Below are positions 61,783 through 64,000 of a stretch of 64,000 bases of DNA, piece after piece (position 1 is the first letter of the stretch; each line of letters starts with the position of its first letter). A program made the position numbers and the translations under genes. Source of the DNA: Thalassospira sp. MCCC 1A03138 (GTDB lineage Bacteria > Pseudomonadota > Alphaproteobacteria > Rhodospirillales > Thalassospiraceae); contig NZ_JFJY01000007.1 of assembly GCF_002115785.1 (NCBI RefSeq), positions 226,024 through 290,023 of the forward strand, in the 5' to 3' direction. Under the pieces are notes generated by a model. The model was not told the origin of the DNA. It did no database searches and saw nothing but the letters and a program-made list of their open reading frames with translations.

Positions 61783-62215
61783 ATTTCCTGATATTTTCCA
61801 ACTGGAACGCCCAGCCATTTGTGTTGGCCTGCAAGGCAGCCGAAAGACGATGTGCAGGCAGTTTGTCAAAGCCGGTTTCACGCACGGTCACCCGTGTCAC
61901 ACCCGCCTTTTCTTCCAGCCAGAATTCGACAAGTGTTTCCGGCTCCCTGCTGTAATCCACATCCGGCTCAATCGCATAGGGATGCCACGTATAGGCAAAA
62001 TAGGCTGGTTCCTCCATCGCCTTGATGGTCGATTGCCATTTCACATGCGTGAAACCTTCAATCGTGATCTGGCCATTTGAAACCTGCCCGACGACAAAGG
62101 CATCTTTGATATTCACACCAAACCATGTTCCGAATTGCCTGTGATCCGTCAAGGCCGTCCAGACACGCTGGCGCGGTGCGTTGATCTCGATTTTCTTTTC
62201 AATGCTATTGGTCAT
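61769..62215 (-). CDS. SRPBCC/AHSA1 domain protein
   Basis: A 148-residue START-like protein of the activator of Hsp90 ATPase homologue 1 family. IEKKIEINAPRQRVWTALTD at the start and the C-terminal RETGFDKLPAHR are typical. Such proteins bind hydrophobic ligands; the role here is unknown. ATG 62215 with GGGAGG upstream. Transcribed first in an operon with the ArsR gene. Confidence 0.92.
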   Translation of the reverse strand: MTNSIEKKIEINAPRQRVWTALTDHRQFGTWFGVNIKDAFVVGQVSNGQITIEGFTHVKWQSTIKAMEEPAYFAYTWHPYAIEPDVDYSREPETLVEFWLEEKAGVTRVTVRETGFDKLPAHRLSAALQANTNGWAFQLENIRKYVEN

Positions 62216-62361
62216 TAAGCAACCTCCCGGTTGCATTTAATATGGCACCCAGCATCTTGATATGCAACTAAAAAGTTGCGCAATAATTTCTACCCTAAAG
62301 CAACAACTTAATGCATCCTCTTGGCCATAGTTTTACAACTTTCCCTAGGGGAGCTCATCAA

Positions 62362-63180
62362 ATGAATACAAAGGAAATTGTTGATACTGTCAGAACTGCG
62401 ATAGATAAGTCCCTCCGTGACAGTATTAAGTTTCAAGGTATTGCAAAATCTATCGAAGAGAACCCAAAAATCAAACCAGAGTATCTAATATCAGTCAATC
62501 TTGCTCACGAGTTTTCAAAACACACTGCAAGCGGAGAACGCATTGTTGAATTAGAGCCTCTAGCACGGGACCTTAAGAAAACACCAAAAATTTATGCCAT
62601 TTGCGATATACACAACAGAAGAAGCAAAACACGAACCACTCCAAAAAGAATTAAAACAGCCGCTTCATCAATTAACCAAATAAAATTTGGCTCAATTAAT
62701 TCCCAAAGATTTGATTTATCAATTATTGACACCACTTCAAAAGATAGAATTCTAATAATAGAAGCAAAAAAATCATTATCCAGTTTTTCATCAATAAAAT
62801 TAGACATAGATAAACTATTGAAAATTGTAGAGGCGTACGATATTAGCGGAGCCTTCCGGTATGAGACGATATATTTCTGCTGCGCCTTCTACAGCCTTGA
62901 AGAAAAAATCAGCAAAGATCGATTTGAGGCAAAAAACCGGAAAAACATTCAAAGAATTGTGGAATATTTCAAAGATAAATCAAATACTTATTCTTGGTTG
63001 TTTCACCGCTGCGGGATGGTAAGAGGCAGCTACCAAGGCCGCGATACAGCTGGCGAACGTATCCATTACGAAGACGACCAGTATGAAGACGTATTTCTCA
63101 CTCACAATTATCATTACCAGCCCGGGATGTTAATCTTCGGCAACAAACCCGATATAAAACGATCAAACTTACAAATGTGA
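62362..63180 (+). CDS. Orphan AT-rich gene with PD-(D/E)XK nuclease-like motif
   Basis: A 272-residue protein of markedly lower GC content than every neighbour, suggesting recent transfer. I do not recognise the family. A PD-(D/E)XK-like signature is visible: D118 in QRFDLSII, then 15 residues to E134 and K136 in LIIEAKK, with a possible upstream E50 in VNLAHEF. Helices flank this core, and the C-terminal part has Cys/His (FHRCGMVRG) and GERIHYEDDQYEDVF. Start ATG 62362 with GGGGAG nine bases ahead. It could be a restriction or phage-defence nuclease. No methylase or partner is next to it. Confidence 0.7.
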   Translation: MNTKEIVDTVRTAIDKSLRDSIKFQGIAKSIEENPKIKPEYLISVNLAHEFSKHTASGERIVELEPLARDLKKTPKIYAICDIHNRRSKTRTTPKRIKTAASSINQIKFGSINSQRFDLSIIDTTSKDRILIIEAKKSLSSFSSIKLDIDKLLKIVEAYDISGAFRYETIYFCCAFYSLEEKISKDRFEAKNRKNIQRIVEYFKDKSNTYSWLFHRCGMVRGSYQGRDTAGERIHYEDDQYEDVFLTHNYHYQPGMLIFGNKPDIKRSNLQM

Positions 63181-63294
63181 TAAGAATAAAGCAGGCCCGC
63201 TTGCTGATCCCGTTATCCTTGGGTCAGTGCAACTGGCAAAGCCCGCGCAGCTTGTGCCCTGTATCCCCATATCAGGACACGGCGGATTGATGCT

Positions 63295-63474
63295 CCCCCC
63301 TGTCTCTATGATGAAATTCTTGACGTCTTCAAGGTCATCCATGACCTTGAGATTGGTAAACAGGAACGGACGGGTAACCACGCACTTTTTAGCATCGGGG
63401 TCCATCACCCCCAGATTGGCGTCGACAAGCAGTGCGAGATCGGTTTTGCTGATCACCAACAAATCGGACCTCAT
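63295..63474 (-). pseudogene. ureG: Remnant of urease accessory GTPase UreG (C-terminal 60 residues)
   Basis: The frame encodes SDLLVISKTDLALLVDANL followed by GVMDPDAKK, RPFLFTNLKV and FIIETGG, which aligns to the C-terminal third of UreG, including the NKxD base-recognition motif (here SKTD, its first residue changed). The P-loop half is absent and unrelated sequence follows on both sides in the same frame (open frame 63525-63169). No other urease gene is visible in the window. A decayed fragment, not a working chaperone. Confidence 0.72.
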
Positions 63475-63499
63475 GCCACCACCAGCCTCGCCAAACAGG

Positions 63500-63711
63500 C
63501 CACCACGGCCCACGGCCCCCTCCAATCACTCCCGGCATGTCGATATTTCCGGCAACCGATGAAGCCCGGATACACCTCGGGCGTCTGCCATCCTCGCCAA
63601 CAAACCACCTCGGGCTCACGGCCCGCTCCGGTCACTTTCGGCAATGTCGGTACTTTCCGCTAACCGCCGAGGTCCGGACAAACTTCGGGTTCTTGGCCCC
63701 CACCTGTCCAC
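63500..63711. repeat. Degenerate 105-bp direct repeat
   Basis: Two neighbouring units (from about 63500 and from about 63605) align with roughly three quarters of positions matching, each beginning CCACC and continuing through TGTCG, TTTCCG, TAACCG or CAACCG, CCGGA and TTCGGG. A part of a further unit (CCTCGCCAAACAGG) precedes the first copy. The rest of 63712-64000 shows no convincing gene; frames there are short and lack recognisable protein features. Confidence 0.6.
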
Positions 63712-64000
63712 CATCGGCGGGTCACAGATCACCGCTGCCGGCTGCTGCCATTACTGCCGCTCCCGGCAAATTCAACACTCCCTCTCCAACAAGACGCACC
63801 TCTCCCGTCATGACAAATGACCGGGTTAGTCCCCTTAATCCTCTGCCTTAGTCCTCGGGCAGAATGCCGCCATAATGGCCCCGCCATCCGCCGCCCCGTA
63901 TCCTGCGGAGTACCCCGCCACCCTGCCTTAATCTTTGCCGCTGCATCCTGATCACCTCTTTAATCCGCCCCCAAACGCAAAAACCCGCGAGGCTCAAGGC

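Noticed and set aside
63537..63851. Open frame of 104 codons in the repeat region
   Set aside because: It runs through the degenerate repeats, lacks a ribosome site and resembles no protein.

Overview
The window looks like a chromosomal segment of a marine alphaproteobacterium. It is moderately GC-rich, with operons, a PhhA/Lrp pair, methylmalonyl-CoA mutase subunits, BioMNY and glutathione-dependent formaldehyde genes. The overall flavour fits Thalassospira or related Rhodospirillales, but that is an inference from gene content only, with no marker gene to prove it.

Layout. 1-4501 is the end of a sugar-uptake operon: ABC permease tail, GH43 beta-xylosidase, MalK/UgpC-type ATPase, Gfo/Idh/MocA dehydrogenase and ThuA protein. 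4591-9758 holds YnfA, an asparaginase, an unknown secreted protein, a TetR regulator with clear operators in front of an SDR and a small NADP-binding oxidoreductase, and an Lrp regulator. The Lrp gene diverges from phenylalanine hydroxylase (9901-10791). A single-domain response regulator follows. Then comes a cobalamin riboswitch that leads into mutA-mutB-meaB (11620-17188). 17239-17849 holds two tandem paralogous 51-residue proteins, one of which starts with TTG. DusC closes this part.

19166-42730 is a complete type I secretion locus on the minus strand: a PrtD-like ABC exporter with an odd 200-residue tail, an HlyD adaptor, and a single 6569-residue RTX protein with a TTG start. The RTX protein carries eleven serralysin-type modules, a 470-residue acidic linker, five copies of a second module and a perfect 5 x 108 bp tandem repeat.

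43168-47626 holds membrane and housekeeping genes: M48 protease, an HNH-like gene lacking an obvious start, MarC, HPP-CBS and a Ca2+/cation antiporter. 47802-52055 is a methionine catabolism pair, mdeA (methionine gamma-lyase) and mdeB (E1-type 2-ketobutyrate dehydrogenase). The two genes are separated by 650 bp that contain an unusual, highly structured element bounded by a 23-bp perfect inverted repeat. Divergent from mdeA is a TyrR/PhhR-type regulator with a perfect TyrR box in the shared intergenic region. Then follow 3-hydroxybutyrate dehydrogenase, a GH16-like lipoprotein, LysR-adhC-fghA (formaldehyde oxidation), bioY-bioM-bioN (biotin uptake), and an ArsR/AHSA1 pair.

From 62.3 kb the sequence changes character. 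An AT-rich orphan gene with a PD-(D/E)XK nuclease signature is followed by a decayed C-terminal fragment of ureG and a degenerate 105-bp direct repeat, which suggests an accessory junction.

The strongest candidates for undescribed biology are the structured element at 50439-50704, the paired small proteins at 17239-17849, the architecture of the giant RTX system with its extended exporter, and the orphan AT-rich nuclease-like gene.
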